A DNA stretch of 64,000 nucleotides from Xylaria sp. FL1777 (Eukaryota > Ascomycota > Sordariomycetes > Xylariales > Xylariaceae): positions 124,001 to 188,000 of the forward strand of contig MU400561.1 of the NCBI GenBank assembly GCA_022578965.1, in the 5' to 3' direction. Both the position numbers and the translations under genes were made by a program. Under the pieces are notes generated by a model. It searched no databases and had not been told where the DNA came from. It saw nothing but the letters and a program-made list of their open reading frames with translations. Positions 1-13,836 of the stretch are shown here, piece after piece; positions within the stretch are counted from its first letter, which is position 1; every line of letters starts with the position of its first letter.

Positions 1-3000
1 TTTTGCTAATCTTAAAACGCTGCTTTTTTGCGCCTTAGTTAAAATCTTGCAACTACTATAACATTTACACTTACGTTTTTACTTCTATTTATATTATTAG
101 CGCTTTTATACCTTAGAATATACTTGTTATATTACGCCTAAGCGCTATATTTATTTATAATAATATACCTTATATTAAACACCTGCTTTTTTTACTAAAT
201 ATTAAAGTTTTACATAGTACTAATGTTTAGCACGCTTAAGGTAAAACTAAGCAAACTTAATAAAAGTCTAATTATTAAAGTTTTATACTAACTAACTAAA
301 GATCTTAAACGTAGCTTTAATAGCTTAAGTTTAACAAACAATAATAACATTAAAATAAACAAAGCTACTAGCGCAGCTATTATTGCTAAAGCAAGTTATT
401 ATAACAACCTACATATTAAGTAAATAAAAAAGCTTTTAGTTTTTATTTTTAGCAAAATATAATAGCTATTATTTTAATTAATAGTACTTTTAAATAAACA
501 TTTTGCAATAAATAATTGCTTGCTTTATAATGCTTAACTTTATACTAATATGTGCAATAAAAGCAGTTATTAAAATAAAAGCACTTTATAGCTCAAAAAA
601 AGCTTTTATTATTAAGAGTTAAAACTGCTTTATAAAAGCTTACTAAACAAATATAAAAAAAAAAGCTTTTTTAGAACTATTATTTAATTAAATTTTAAAA
701 AATGTGCTCCTAAATAAAAAAGTTAGTTAAGCAATTATTATAGCTTATAATAATTATTATATAAACAATTGTAATACTATTTTAGTGATTTCTTTTAATT
801 ACTAAAAAACCGTTGCAAAAATATTTAATATTAATATTTATTATCTTTATTTTTATTTTAGTACTAAAGCTATTATTTCTTAAGATTTTTTAAAGGCAAT
901 ATTAGCTTAATATATAAAGGTTTAAGCTAACTATTTCTAAAATAAAAATAATATTTAAGGTAACATTTTAATCCTTTTTACTAATAGTTTATATTATACG
1001 TACTTAAACAAAATAAAAACATAAGCAGCTTACTTAATAAATTTAAACTATAGGCTTGCTAATATTAAATTAGCAATTATACAGTTATAATTATTTCTAA
1101 AAAATGCTATAGCTTTTTAAAACTAAGATTTTAAAGCTAATAGTAATTGTAGTAATAAATCTGCTAGTTTTAATGTTAATATTATAAATAAAACACACTA
1201 AAGCGTAATACTATCGCTTAATTCTATTTGTTATATCTTTTTTTATAGCTATACGCTTAGTATATTATTTGTGTTTTTTTTAAGAATACTAGCAAGCATA
1301 ACGTTAAGCCGCGCTTTACATAAGCTAATAAAGCTAAAAAAACCCAAATTAGAAAAAAACCAAAAACTATTAACTTTATTAACTGCAATAATAACTTATG
1401 CTACCTGCCCTTTTATAAAACTGCTTTTAACGCTTATTGCAACTTTAGCACATTAAAATATTTTCTGCTTTTTAGCAACTTTTTCTTTTATAACAAAGCG
1501 TTTAATAGTTTTATATAGTATATTAATTAAAACTTATTATTAAAGTAGTTATATTAATAATATTTTTTTACTAGATATACCTAATGCAAAACGGAAAAAT
1601 ATTAAAAAACTAAATAATAATACGCTTAATTTTTAATTCTAAATTAAAATAGCTAAGCTGTTTGCACTAGCAAAATGTTTAAATAATACTACTATATTAT
1701 TAGTTTTAAACCATTATTGTATTAATAACTATATTATTGTTAACTTGCTTGCTAATAAAACTTATAATCAATACTTTTACAAAAGGTTTTTTATAAAAAC
1801 CCCAAATAATACGCAAGCTATCTTTTTTTTAACTTTATACAATAGAAATTATTAAATCTTTTTTAACTAAAACATAAATAAGCGCGTTTTAAAAATCTAG
1901 AACTTAATATAAAATAATATTAAACTTTATTATAAATATCCTAAAAAAATTAAAAAAGCCAAAGAATTTATTAATTTTTATCCTAGCTTTAAAACTAATA
2001 GTTCATTTAAAAACATTAATACTAAACCTGCTAAAGCTATTTAAATAATGCATTATTTACGCTAAAAAAACAACTTTAATTATAACATTTATATATTAAA
2101 GTTTGCTATAAACATATTACATTTAAAGTTTGCATAATCATTTTTTAGCAAATCTGCATTTATAACTAAAAATGCAGCTAATCTATAAGCAGAATATTAT
2201 GCATAAATTTTTATATTTACTTTTGCTGCTCCAAAAAGCTTTTTTACAACTAAAAGCAAAACTACTTATTAACGCATAGCTAAAATAATTAAAAAAATAA
2301 AAGATTTAGCAAAAGCAATTTATAAAACAAGCTTTAATTTTTAATATAAATAAGCTTATTACACTAGCGCTTTATTTATTGTTTACTAGGACTACTTAGC
2401 TAAGTTACATAAAGCTACTATAGCAAAAAAAAAAGTTCGCATAATGCTTAAAACGTATAATATATTCTAATTTATATTGCTTTCGTTCTTTCTTTTAAAT
2501 AAAGCAAAACAACAATAAATAGAAGCTTTAATATTAGCAGAACACCGCAAATAAATTAACTAATATATATATAAAAGTAGTAATAGTTTATTTACTAAGC
2601 ATAAAAAGTTTAACATGTTTGCAAAAAGTATGCAAAAATTTACAAGCATACTTAGTTCTAAAATATTAAATACTATAAAATATTATTAGCAAAAGCAAAA
2701 TAATAGCTTAAAAATTATTAAAAAAATAAAAGTTTTATATTAGTTATTTGCTTGTTTTTAAAGTTTGCTAGCTAATTAGCAACTAGTTTAATTTAAGTAC
2801 TTCGTTTAATGCTAAACAAAGTATTTAGCATAATAGTGCTGCTTATTTGCAAAAAAAAGTAGCATTTAAATATAAGTACTATATAGCATTAATTATTATT
2901 GCCTACTATATTACAAATAAGCATTAAAAGCTAATAAGCACTATATTAACTATTATAAAGTGCTTTTAGCTTAATTTAAATTAGTAATATAAATTATTAC

Positions 3001-3240
3001 CTAAGTAATCTAATATTAACCAATAAAATACTTATTTTAATAAAAGTTAGCTAAAGTTTAAAGTCCTCTAGAAGCAAAATAAAAACCTTAAAGTTATTAA
3101 AAGAGTTATTATTTAGCTAGTTTTAGTATAAGCACTAGAATTATAAGTGCGTATTTTTTTTGTTACATTATTTAGCTTTTTAAAATTACAATTTTTTATT
3201 TTCTATTTTAGGTGAACTTTTAGCTCTTAAAACATGTTTT
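1..3240. other. degraded AT-rich DNA, no recognisable gene
   Basis: No family could be recognised. The 61-codon open frame at 1,271-1,456 on the plus strand has no family resemblance and is what chance would give at this composition. The stretch is probably mutated transposon sequence, but that rests only on its similarity in texture to the recognisable elements further along. Confidence 0.4.
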
Positions 3241-3242
3241 AA

Positions 3243-3600
3243 AACTTAATATAAAGCAGAATGTTATACGTGTTAAACGTGCTAAATATTTTGTGCTATC
3301 TTTAAATGCGTAGTTTAATAAAACACTAAAACTATACTACGCTAAATTAAGACTTATTAAAACTTTATTATATATTTAAAAGTAAAGCTATTTAGTTTTT
3401 GCAAATCTAAAATATATAAGCAGACTTTAAAGGTTAAAAAGCCTAAACTAATTATATATAAACTTAAAAACAAGTTACTATGCTTAGCAATAGCCCATAT
3501 AAAAAGCATAAACTTTTGCAGCTATAACAAATTATTATATGCAAAATAAAAAGTTAATAACTTAATTCCAAGCTTTAATATTAGCTTTTATTATAAATAT
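3243..3600 (+). repeat. dispersed repeat R1, copy 1
   Basis: This ~350 bp stretch is repeated directly at 5,042-5,400 and in reverse orientation at about 59,540-59,830. Shared landmarks are GGTTAAAAAGC, CTAATTATATATAAACTTAAAAA and GCAAAATAAAAAGTTAA. Differences between copies are mainly C/T and G/A. The third copy lies inside a Ty3/gypsy pol between the RT and RNase H domains. R1 may therefore be a piece of that pol, or an independent small element that inserted into it. In the plus direction one frame reads with relatively few stops (for example KLYYAKLRLIKTLL), but no family was recognised. Confidence 0.7.
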
Positions 3601-5041
3601 TATTAAAATATATTAAAAAATAAATATATTTTTTAGCTTTTTTTAAAAAAAAAAATAAAAAAAAAACTTAATGCTATAAACTTTAAAGCTACCGTTTTTA
3701 TATATTTAAAACCCTAAGGTATTACTTACAAATCTGTTAGCTTATTTATTTATTTATATACTTATTTATTACGGTTTATTATACTTAGAATTATAGTATT
3801 ATTATAACAAGCTTTTGTATTTTAACTAACTACCGTTTTGCGAACTTTTTATTTTAGAATTGCTGTGCTAATTTATACGCTTATAATCAAATAGCTAGCA
3901 GATTAAAAAAAAAGAAAGCTTTTTTAAAGCCTATAGCATAATTAGTTTCTGTAGTAGTATAAAATCTTATTTTTAGCCGTTTTGTTAATATAGCATTATA
4001 TATAATTAAAGAAATATAGCTTACTTATTAACTATTTATTAATATTAGTTATAATATTAAGCTTAAGGCTTTTGTTATTATAAATAACAAAAATAAAACT
4101 AGCAGCTTAGTACTTAACTATGCTAATGCTAAAATGTTTGTTTTATATACTATTTACGCTAATATAAGCTATACCTAGCTACTTAAAAACTTTAAACTAA
4201 AATGCATTAAGTTTAAAAATAATACAATCTTTAATATAAAGCTTATTAACAAGTAGCTAAAGTTAGTAAACGCGCCGTAAGTTATTATTGTCTTTAATAC
4301 TACTAAAAAAAACAAGCTTAGCATTTTTGCTAGCTATAAAGTCAGATTAAATATAAGCTAATAATTTTTTTTAAGCTTAAATTAAGCAATATATACTATA
4401 TATTTTTAGCGTTTTTTTTTGCTTTTTTTAGTTAGCTTAACAGCTTTTTTAATATTATTAATAGTACATAATAAATAAACTATAGCAATTTAATACTAGC
4501 AGTTATTATTTTAACAGCAAAAGCTTTATAAACTTTAAATATAAGTTTATATTTAAGTTAAATTTGTTATAACAACATTAATTAAGGCTTTTATGCACAA
4601 ATATACAAAAGCAAACCATTTTTAGTAATATTGCTTAAAAATACTTTTAATACTAGTGCTTTTTTTAGCATTTATACTTTAGTTGCTAATAGCGCTTTAA
4701 AGATTAAATAAGTTAAGCATATTAATAAAAATAATTAGATAATATATATAAGCAGCAGTAAGCATTTTAAAAAACAACAATTTGCTAAAGCTAAAAGCAA
4801 AAAAATAGCTTATAGTATTAATAAAAACATTAAGCATAAAAAAAAAAAAAGCGTTTTACTTTATAACAAGCAAGCCTAAAAACTGTTTTAGCAATATTAT
4901 ATAAAGCTATATAAACACAAGCACTTAATGCTAAGTAAACAAGTAAAAAAAATATATAATAAGCAAATATATTTTAATACTAAAAGTATTTTATAAAGTG
5001 CTTATTAGTTAATATTTAAAGGCATTAAAAGCAAAAACAAA
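3601..5041. other. spacer between R1 copies, no recognisable gene
   Basis: About 1.44 kb separates the two direct R1 copies. It holds A-rich runs (around 3,640-3,665 and 4,838-4,850) and no recognised protein. The R1 copies could be the terminal repeats of a short element with this as its interior. The inverted third copy inside a gypsy pol argues against that reading without excluding it. Confidence 0.35.
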
Positions 5042-5400
5042 AATTAAAATAAAGTTAACTTTATGTTATATATATTAAACTAGCTAAACACTTTGTGCTA
5101 TTTTTAAATGCATAGTTTAATAAAATACTAAAATTATACTGCGTTAAATTAAGACTTATTAAAACTGTTTTGCGTACTAAAAATAAAGCTATTTAGCTTT
5201 TGCTAATTTAAAACATATAAGCAAACCACAAAGGTTAAAAAGCTTTAAACTAATTATATATAAACTTAAAAATAGTTATTATACTTAGCAACAGTTTTAA
5301 TAAAAAGCATAGATTTTTGCAGCTATAATAAATTATTATATGCAAAATAAAAAGTTAAACACTTAGTTTTAAGCTTTAACATATAGCTCTTATTATACCT
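5042..5400 (+). repeat. dispersed repeat R1, copy 2
   Basis: This is a direct copy of the repeat at 3,243-3,600, very roughly 80% identical by eye, with mostly transition differences. The antisense open frame at 5,323-5,532 falls partly in it and is not preserved in the other copy, so it is not counted as a gene. See the 59,540-59,830 entry for the third copy and its setting. Confidence 0.7.
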
Positions 5401-7060
5401 TAATACAAAAAAGCATTTTATCTTTAAAAATGTTATAATTACTAATATAAACAATAATCTTAGCTTTTGGTTATTTTTGCTAAGTAGCATGCATAGCAGC
5501 TTATAAAACCCGTTTGCTATTATTACTAGCATTACAAAAAAAATAAAAAAAGCTAATAAAACTATCTTACTTTGTGTTGCTTTTTTGCACGTTTTTTTAG
5601 TTTTTTGCCTTTTTGTTCTTTTTACTTATTTTCCCTTTTTTGCTATTACTAGCTGTTTTTACTACTGCTGTTCTTTACTTAAAGTTGTTTTTGTTCTAAA
5701 AAATAGCCCTGCTTTTTTAAGTAGCACGTATTATTAAAGCATAGCAGCTATCTGTTTTCTTTTGCAAATACTAGTTAGCCTACAATTCTAGCGTACTAAC
5801 AAAAGCATAAAACAAAATAAGTATAATATACTACAGCATAATAGCAGCACTAATAACTAGCAGTGCTAAAAAATCTATGCTAAAGCAAAAAATACGCAAG
5901 CTACTAAGCTATACGCATATAAAAGAGTTAAAAACTTACATATATTAAAAAAAATGCAATATAAGTAAAGCGTTATTAAAGCAGTAAAAAAAAAACAAAC
6001 TATACTATATAATGCTAAATAAGTACATAAACTATACTTAAACAGCGCAAAAAAAAAAAAATTACGCAAATAGTATAATACCTATTTATAATCTAACAAA
6101 AGCTAAAATCAGCAAACAGAACAAAAAGCAAAAAACTAAGCAAAGTTAAAGCAAGCAACCTTAAACTAGATTATAGTACTAGTACATTGCTATATACTTA
6201 TAAAAAAGCTATATAAATACTTAAGTAAATATTATAATGCTAGTAACGTAAGGTTAAATTAAACACCTTTATTATTTGTTTTTAGTAAATATTGCAGCTG
6301 TAGCGTTAAATTTACTGCAGCAGAACTATTTAAAGTTAAAATAATTGCCTATATAACTTTTAACCTTTTAACCAAAAGTTCTTAATAATAATAATACTTA
6401 AAATAACTAAGTATGTAATACATTATAAAAAGTTTAAAATCAGCCCTTTTAATTATATAAATACTAAATATTTAACTACTATATATATATTAGTGTAAGT
6501 TTATATATAAACTAACTACTTAGTACTAGGAAAATTAACCTTAACTTAAGGCAGAATAATTAACTAATAGCCTTTAAATAGCCTTTTATCTAGCTTTTTG
6601 CTAGCAAAAATAGTACTAAAACGCTTTTTAAGCAGCTAATTAAAGCGTTTTGCTATTTTATTTTGCTAATGTTAGTTTATTGCCGTATAGCAAACTATAT
6701 TAAGGTTTTAAGGCTTAGCTTATTGCTAAAAACTTATAAGCTTAATTAAGCTTATAAGCGCTTAACACACAAGCTATATTTAGGCTTTAAGTTTTACTAA
6801 AAACTTAAAGCCCATTTAAAAAAATAATAATTTTTAAAACGTTTATATTTATCTTAAGTGCCTCAGACTAAAATAGTTCTTATGTTTGTACTTCTTTAGC
6901 TATATTACTCTTTTACTAATTATAACCCTTTTTACCCCCTTTAACACAAACTTAAAATTTTAGTTTAAAGCAACTATATTAATTTTTCTACTTATATTCT
7001 TATTTAAAAAACAATAAACTATAATTTATTTACGCAACAACTTTAAATTTATTTAAAGTT
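5401..7060. other. degraded AT-rich DNA, no recognisable gene
   Basis: No family was recognised. The 64-codon minus-strand frame at 5,875-6,069 is low-complexity and hydrophobic and is treated as chance. A slightly C-richer stretch lies near 6,850-6,960. Confidence 0.35.
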
Positions 7061-7720
7061 ATATTTAATTAATTAATTATTATATTTTATACATAGTTAT
7101 ATTTTTTTTGTATTTTTCTAACGCCTAGTTTTTATTGCATTGCATACTATAGATTTTTCAACCGAAATATTGTTTTTTTTACTATTATTTCTCTTGTAAT
7201 TACTTCGCTTGCTTATATAGTTTATTATATTAACGTTTATACTACTTCTTATATCCAAATTAACTAACTTTCTTAATATTACTTTTATTGCTTTTAATTT
7301 TGAAGATAATTCTAATTATAAAAGTAATAACTTAAACAAGAAATTTGATTTTGTACGCTAGCAATAAGTTGTAACAAACATGCAAAAGTATTAGCATTAC
7401 AATTATAATCAGGGCTACAATTTTTGTTAGTTTTTAAAAAAATAGCTTTTATTGCAAACTATAACTAATAACTAATTAAAGCTACAAATGCGCAAAATAG
7501 TTAACGTATTAAAAAACCCTAAAGTTTAATAGCGTTTTTAAAAAGCTAGTATTCAGATAAAATTTAAAGAAAACAATGCAAGTTATAATATTATTAACAT
7601 TTTTGCATTTTAAAACAAGCTTTTTACTTTATTTAAATAACTAGCCTTTACTAAATTTAATCTTAAAGCATTTAAAGCTTCTAGTAAAAAGCTCTGCTAA
7701 GTTAAAAATATTTATAATAT
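7060..7720 (+). pseudogene. possible degraded coding sequence, unknown family
   Basis: Reading plus from about 7,153 gives a frame whose stops are all TAA or TAG and could stand for Gln or Trp. It contains stretches of ordinary protein composition such as ITFIAFNFEDNSNYK, NLNKKFDFVR, QMRKIVNVLKNPKV and IQIKFKENNASYN. The first ~270 bp keep TCA, CCGA and TGA-type triplets that are rare elsewhere, so this patch looks less mutated than its surroundings. No family is recognised. It may be a transposon gag-like protein or a host gene fragment, or just a favourable chance frame. Confidence 0.3.
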
Positions 7721-9240
7721 ATAATAAATTAAAAGGTTACTTTGTTTTTTTTAGTTTTAAATCTAAAATATATTTCTACGTTTTACTGCCTTTTTTTTAA
7801 GTATTTTTACGAATTAGCAAACTAGGCGTAAATTTTATAACACAACTAAAGCTAACACGCTGTTTTTTTATATTGCTAAAGCATATATAATTACAGCTTT
7901 ATTATTAAATATATATATACCTTTAACAAGCAATTTTTTATAGTAATCTATTAGCATTTACTTTTATAGTAATAAAACACAAACTTAAGTAATTAATACT
8001 TTTACTTAATTTAAGGTATATGTTAGCTATAAGTTTGTTTTAAAACAGCTAAATAAAATAGCTAAACAAAATTATATATGTAGCAGCTAGTTAGCTAATG
8101 TTTTAATATTTAAATTAATAAATATATAGCTTAACTTAAAGCATATTGCTTATAACTTAAGTGCTATATTTATATATAATAATTTTAACTTTAAAAATAA
8201 TGTTTAAAATTTTAGTATAAGTTATAAAAATATTATGCAAAATTAAACCAACTATTTTATAGTTACTAGTTTAAACATGCTTAGCTTATTTATATAGTTA
8301 TAATAATATATTACTACTTCTTTTAAAAGAAAATAGCTTTTTTTTTACTTAACGCTAACTTTAGCTTATATAAGTAAAGCAATTAATTATTTATTAGTTT
8401 ACGCTGTTTGTTTTTTATTTAAATTATTACATTTAAAAAAGTTTGCTTTATTTTTAAACATTGTATAACCGCAAAATAACGTTAGCTATATTTTGCAAAC
8501 TTTTGCTATTTATAAAAACAAAAAAAAAATATCTAGAGTATATTAAGTTTACAATATTTTATTTTGTATTATTTTAAATTATTAAAACTATAATAAACAA
8601 TTTGCAATAGTACATAAAGATCAAAAAACTATATCTTTTATTTAAGCTATAGCAGCTGCTTAAATAAAAGCAGGCAACATATATAACTATAAACAATAAA
8701 TGCTTTTTATACTAGCTTTTTTTTATATTGCGCTAAATTTTATTCAACTAATTTTTTGGACTTTTTAGGATTTTTTTATAAAACATAACATATAATTCTT
8801 TAGCTGCAAGCAACATATTAAGAAAAATAAGGTTTAATACTATTAAGCTTTGCTATTATTATATAATAGGTTTTATACCTATATTTTAGCGTTTTTAATT
8901 TATAATTTAGTTAAATTTAATATATTATTTCCTAATAAAGTTTAACTAAACTATATTTAAATAGCATTAAAAAGCATAAATTTTATATTACTTAAGCAAA
9001 AAATTGCAGCTTTATAGTTTTAATAGTTAAAATATACAAGTTAAACAAAAAAATATACTTAAAACAAAGGTAAATTAATTAATATTAAGTTCTAAAGCTA
9101 TTATTAATATATAAATATTATAAAATATTTACTTATAATAACTATAGCAGTTTAGCTTAATAATTATAAAATATTACGTTAAATTATTTCTTACTTTCTT
9201 ATTTTTTTTTATAGAAAAAAGTTTAATAACTATAAACTAA
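7721..9240. other. degraded AT-rich DNA upstream of a transposase remnant
   Basis: No protein was recognised with confidence. By position, the helix-turn-helix and the front of the DDE domain of the pogo-like transposase at 9,240-9,880 would be expected in the right half of this stretch, but I could not read them. Confidence 0.3.
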
Positions 9241-9880
9241 AAATATTATATTTTGCCTGGTTATTTTATTCCAATGTTATAAAACTAGAACTTGCAATAA
9301 AAATACTGCAATTAAGCTTTATTTAATATACTATAGCTAAAAGCAAGTAAAAAGCTATTAATTTAGCTTTAAAGCATATTAATAATACTTTTGCAATTAA
9401 TATAAAAAATAATAAAAACTTTACGTAGAATATTTTTGTTATATTTAATTAATTAGCTATTATAGGCCTTTATACTGCTTTAATTTATAATAATATAAAA
9501 CAGTTCTTTTAAATATATTAAAATAAGCAGCATACTTTTTTTTTTATTAACTAAAATATTATTAAATATACTTACAAAATATATATTAATAGCAACACTA
9601 AAAAACGTACTAATAGCTATACTACGTTATATAATCTTTTTAATATGCTAAATTTATTAATAGAAAAAAAGCAACAATTTACTAATACTAAAATTAATAA
9701 GTTTAATACTAAGGTTGTTTAATTAACTAAAGTTTTAATATAGCAAAACATATTAAGTTTAGCTAATAAAAATAAGCTATTTATTAAAAGTAATAAAAAA
9801 TAGCAGCTATATATTTTTAATTATAAAAAAGCAAAAAAAAAAAAAAAAGAAACTAAAGAACTATAACTAAATATAAATTA
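9240..9880 (+). pseudogene. pogo/Tc1-like DDE transposase, C-terminal remnant
   Basis: The plus strand frame from about 9,291 reads for roughly 190 codons with stops only at TAA or TAG. It contains KNFTxNIFVIFNxLAIIGLY, which resembles the segment of fungal pogo-type transposases reading AFTxxNIxxAFxxTGIxPxNP. About 90 codons further on comes LANKNKLFIKSN, then AKKKKKETKEL, resembling the ENxxLxxxN and basic Lys-rich C-terminus of that family. Just upstream, in another frame, LPGYFIPML recalls the LPxxxTHxLQPLD motif, which implies a small indel near 9,290. Pogo transposases cut and paste DNA at TA sites in the nucleus. The catalytic residues lie upstream and were not found. No terminal inverted repeats were identified. 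The match is from remembered family motifs, so it is moderate only. Confidence 0.45.
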
Positions 9881-9899
9881 GCGCGAAGTATTATATACG

Positions 9900-12125
9900 T
9901 TTTACTTCTTTTGCTTTCTTTTTAGCTTTTTAAAACTACTATTTACTAGCGATTTTTTATTATGCTTTAGTAGTTTAAATTATACTAGTAAATCTATAGC
10001 TAGCAATATATTTATATATATAAAAAAAGCACTTAAAAGTAATATAACTATAGTTAGTTCTGCTAAAAACAATAAAATAAGGGTTATAGCTACTATTAAG
10101 CGTAAAGCTAACTAGCTTAACTATATACTAAGCGTTTAACAAATATTTAACTGCTGCTTTGTTTGCATTTTTAGTGTTAATTTTAGGGTTAAACGAGGTG
10201 TATTTTTAATAGCATTTTTAATTTGTGCTTTGTTTGCAAAATGCTTAGTATGCTTATCGAAAGCATGCTAGTACATTATAGAAAACTTAGCACATAAAAC
10301 ATAGCTATATTTTTCTTATTTATTCTATTTAAATATTTTTATAGCATTATGAACTAAAAGGAATACAGTATTTATATTAACTACTTTGTTAAATATAGTA
10401 GTAATATACTACTAAACCTTTTTTAATATAAAATATTCTGCTATGTTATTAATAGCAAAGTCTAAGTGTTAATATAAGTTTGCAAAGTGTTTTGCGCAGA
10501 ATTTCTAAAGCTTTTGCTATAGAAACTAAGGAATGATTTTTTTTCGAAGCGTAGACTATTAAGTTGCTTTAGTTTTTAAAGCATAAAAAATTAACATTAA
10601 AGCATAAACTTAAACTTATTATAGCAATTTCCCCTGCTTATATATATATATCTAAATACTATACAAGCAAATATAATATGCAAAAAAACACTAATTAAGT
10701 TAAACTTATATAAAGAACAAAGTACTTAAATAAAAATAAAAAAGCAAAAAAAACGCATTAATTACTTAAGTAATAAAAGACAAAAAACAAAAATAGCTTA
10801 GATGTATTAATTTTAAAGGTAAAAAAAGCACTGCAAGCTTAAAAAAAAGAAAAATAAAAAAAAAAGTAAAAAAAAAGCATATAATAAGTTTGTATTAACA
10901 AAACATTAGCTCTAGCATAATAAAACACAAAAAGTGTATATAAAAAAGGACTAAATAACAAAAGTTCTTTTAGTAAAAAAAATAAAACTTTAAAAAGTTA
11001 TAAAAAAAAAAGAAAGAAAGAAAATTATAAAGTACTTAAATAAATACATAAGTAAATAAGCATAAAAGTATTTATATAAGTGCAATTATATACTTAATCT
11101 AATTTTTTTCTTTTTTTTTTTTTTTTTTTAACTTTAATAAAGATTAAAATAAAAAAAAATTGCTGCTTATAAATTTAAACAACATTTAAACGTTAAGTAA
11201 AAATAAGTAAAACTTTTGCAAAAAAGCTTTTAACCTTTAAAGCAATAATTCTTTAACGCTAAGCTTATTTTAAAAAAGTTAACAAATATTTTTTTACTTA
11301 CGCAGTACATATATAAATACTGCGTATATAAAGCTACAATAATACAAAAAAAAAAACTATACTTATATAATTGCTAATAATTTAATAAATAAACTAATAG
11401 CTGCTATTTGTACTAGGCCTGTTGCTAATACGTAATTTTAACCTATTAAGCAAACTTTTAAATATTATGTAAGCATACGTTTAATTAAAAAACAAGCTTG
11501 CATTAAAAATTTTCGCACAATTACTATTAAAGCTTATGTTAAAATATCTAAAAAAGATAATTATTTAGTTCATATAACTACTTTATAAGCTAACTAAATT
11601 AAAGCTATATTAGTTTAAAACTTATTACTAGCACTATTATAAAAAATTAAGCATAATAATTTTTATATATGATTTATATCTGCTGTTTATATTAGGGCCT
11701 TTGTATAAATTTAGCATTATAAGCCTTTAAACAAACAATACGTTTAGCTTTACTACACTAAAATTCTTAGCAAAAGAAAAACATAAGCTATAAAAAGCTA
11801 AGCTTTATATAAAGTTAAAAAAAGTACTCTAATAAAATTACTTTATTAAATTTAATAGTAGCTAAATTATATTATTGCATAAAAAAAACATAACATTAAT
11901 GCAAAAAAGCTAAGCAAGCTAGCTTGCTTTAATTAACTTTTATACAAAAAATATTATATAGCAATATGTTTTATAGCATACGTATAATGCTTATATAAGC
12001 AGTATTTGCTAACTAAAAGTAGTATACAATTTAGCTACTACTGCTTAAATAACTAACTTAGCACTAGCTAATATTAAAAATTTAAACTAAAAGGTTAAAT
12101 AGCAAATTGTTAAAATAAGTAAATA
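9900..12125. other. degraded AT-rich DNA with homopolymer runs
   Basis: No gene was recognised. The stretch includes an A/G-rich tract at about 10,830-11,030 and a long T run at about 11,106-11,130. Around 10,190-10,260 there is a slightly G-richer segment with no recognised product. Confidence 0.35.
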
Positions 12126-12290
12126 TTATACACTTTATATTACCTTTTGCGCTATATATATTACTTATTTTTTTTAACCTTTAAGCTTACTTTCTTACTT
12201 TTAGTTATTTTAAATATACTGATTTATTTACTATATTGTACTTTTTTTTATACTTTTAATATAAATAAACAACTAAAACCGCAGATTAAC
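12126..12290 (+). repeat. dispersed repeat R2, copy 1
   Basis: This segment matches 38,712-38,890 in the same orientation. Shared blocks are AAGTAAATA...ACTTTATAT, ATATATATTAC, TTTTAACCTT, TCTTACTTTTA and a closing TTTTTTATACTTTTAA. Similarity fades on both sides. The 68-codon open frame at 12,147-12,353 runs through it but is not kept in the other copy, so it is not a gene. The origin of R2 is unknown; a solo LTR or MITE fragment is possible. Confidence 0.6.
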
Positions 12291-13607
12291 GTTTATATTT
12301 TTAGATTTCCGCTATACAATGCTGCTTATTTTTACAAACAGTTTTTTTACTAATAATACAAATATAACCTTTTAATTAAGATTTATTATTATATTAGCAA
12401 TTAAATACCGTATAATAGCAGATTTTACTTTTAAAGTTAAAAAAAACATTATATATTAAAACTTTAACAAGTGTAAACAAGTAACTAAAAGTGTATTAAT
12501 TAGCAAATTATACAGCATAGTAAATAGTTTTAATAGCGCTATAGCCTTTTATACTACGCTTTAAAAAATCATAACTATATTAAAAATACTTTTTATTTTT
12601 ACTATATTATGCTTAAACTTAAAGTTATTATATAATTGCTTAATTAAGCTAAAAGCTACTTAAAAAAAACGCTTAATAATAAATATTTTATTACTTAAAA
12701 AATCGTACAAAAGGAAAGAAATTTCCAAAGTATAATAGATTAACAGTAAAAATAATCTAGCTAACGTGTTTAAAAAAAAAACATTAAACCAAGCATTAAA
12801 AACCTTAGTATTTACGAACTAGCTACTTATATAAGTAAAGGCCTTTATAAAAAAAAGCTAAATAACCTTTATATAAAAATCTTAAAAAAAAAAAGTTAAA
12901 AAATACTTTTGTACAAAAAAAGTTATAATAAATATAAAATAGCAAAAATAATACATAACTATATTAACTCTTAAAAAAACATTGCAATTTCTATAACTTT
13001 TATATTTCTTTTTGCATAATAATTTTGAACTATATACGAACGCCCGATATTTTTTTTCTTATTTTACTTACTAATTACTTTATATAACGCTTAACTTTTT
13101 TTTCTTTTTTTAAATATAATAATTATAACAAGCACTATAAAATTGCTAAACGTATATAGCACATATATTACTTTATATTAAAGGTTATTATTCTAAAGTA
13201 AATAAGTAGCTTATATATAGTTATATAGCAAGTAATAAAAAGATTAATAGCTAATATGTTAGTTAATTAGCTTCTAAGGCTTTTTAATAGTAGTTAGTAA
13301 AAATAGCCTATATATATACACTAATTTTATTATATAAACCTTAAAGGTTTATATATAACTATATTACTTAATACTTTGCTTTTTTACCGCTTGTTAGCAA
13401 TTATAAAATAAAAAGCTTTTGTAGTTTATATAAGCATTTTAGCTACATATAATAACTATAATGCTGCTTAACTAAATAAACACTGCATAAAAGTAGCTCT
13501 TACGTTAAATTATTTATACAATAAAAAGTGCAACTAAATTACTATAAAAAATTCAAACCTTAATGTTAACAGAAAGCATTAATATAACATAAAACTTATT
13601 ACTTTAT
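12291..13607. other. degraded AT-rich DNA, no recognisable gene
   Basis: Nothing was recognised here beyond short A and T runs. It ends at the left flank of the large palindrome. Confidence 0.35.
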
Positions 13608-13836
13608 ATATTAAAAGTATTTATCTTTAAAGTAAAGTTAAGTTATTAAAAAGTAGCTATTAAGCTATAGTTATAAATAAAAGCGCAATATTATTAATTC
13701 TTAAGTTCTTTTAAGAAGTATTAAAAAGGAACTTATTTTTATATAGTAAATATTAAACTGTTTTTTTATAATTAAGCTACTTTTACTTTGCTATAACTTT
13801 AGTTTTTAATAATTTGCTAACTAGCTAACTTTTTAA
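13608..13836 (+). repeat. left flanking arm of the minisatellite palindrome
   Basis: Read forward, this ~229 bp matches the reverse complement of 15,823-16,044 very closely. Shared blocks include TAGTTATAAATAAA, AATATTATTAATTCTTAAG, ATAATTAAGCT and TTTGCTATAACTTTAG. Most differences are C/T or G/A, so the two flanks come from one sequence that was duplicated in inverted orientation and then mutated. Confidence 0.85.

Noticed and set aside
3243..5400. R1 pair as LTRs of a 2.1 kb element
   Set aside because: A third, inverted copy sits inside the pol of element D without a matching interior, and no LTR ends were visible; left open at low weight only.
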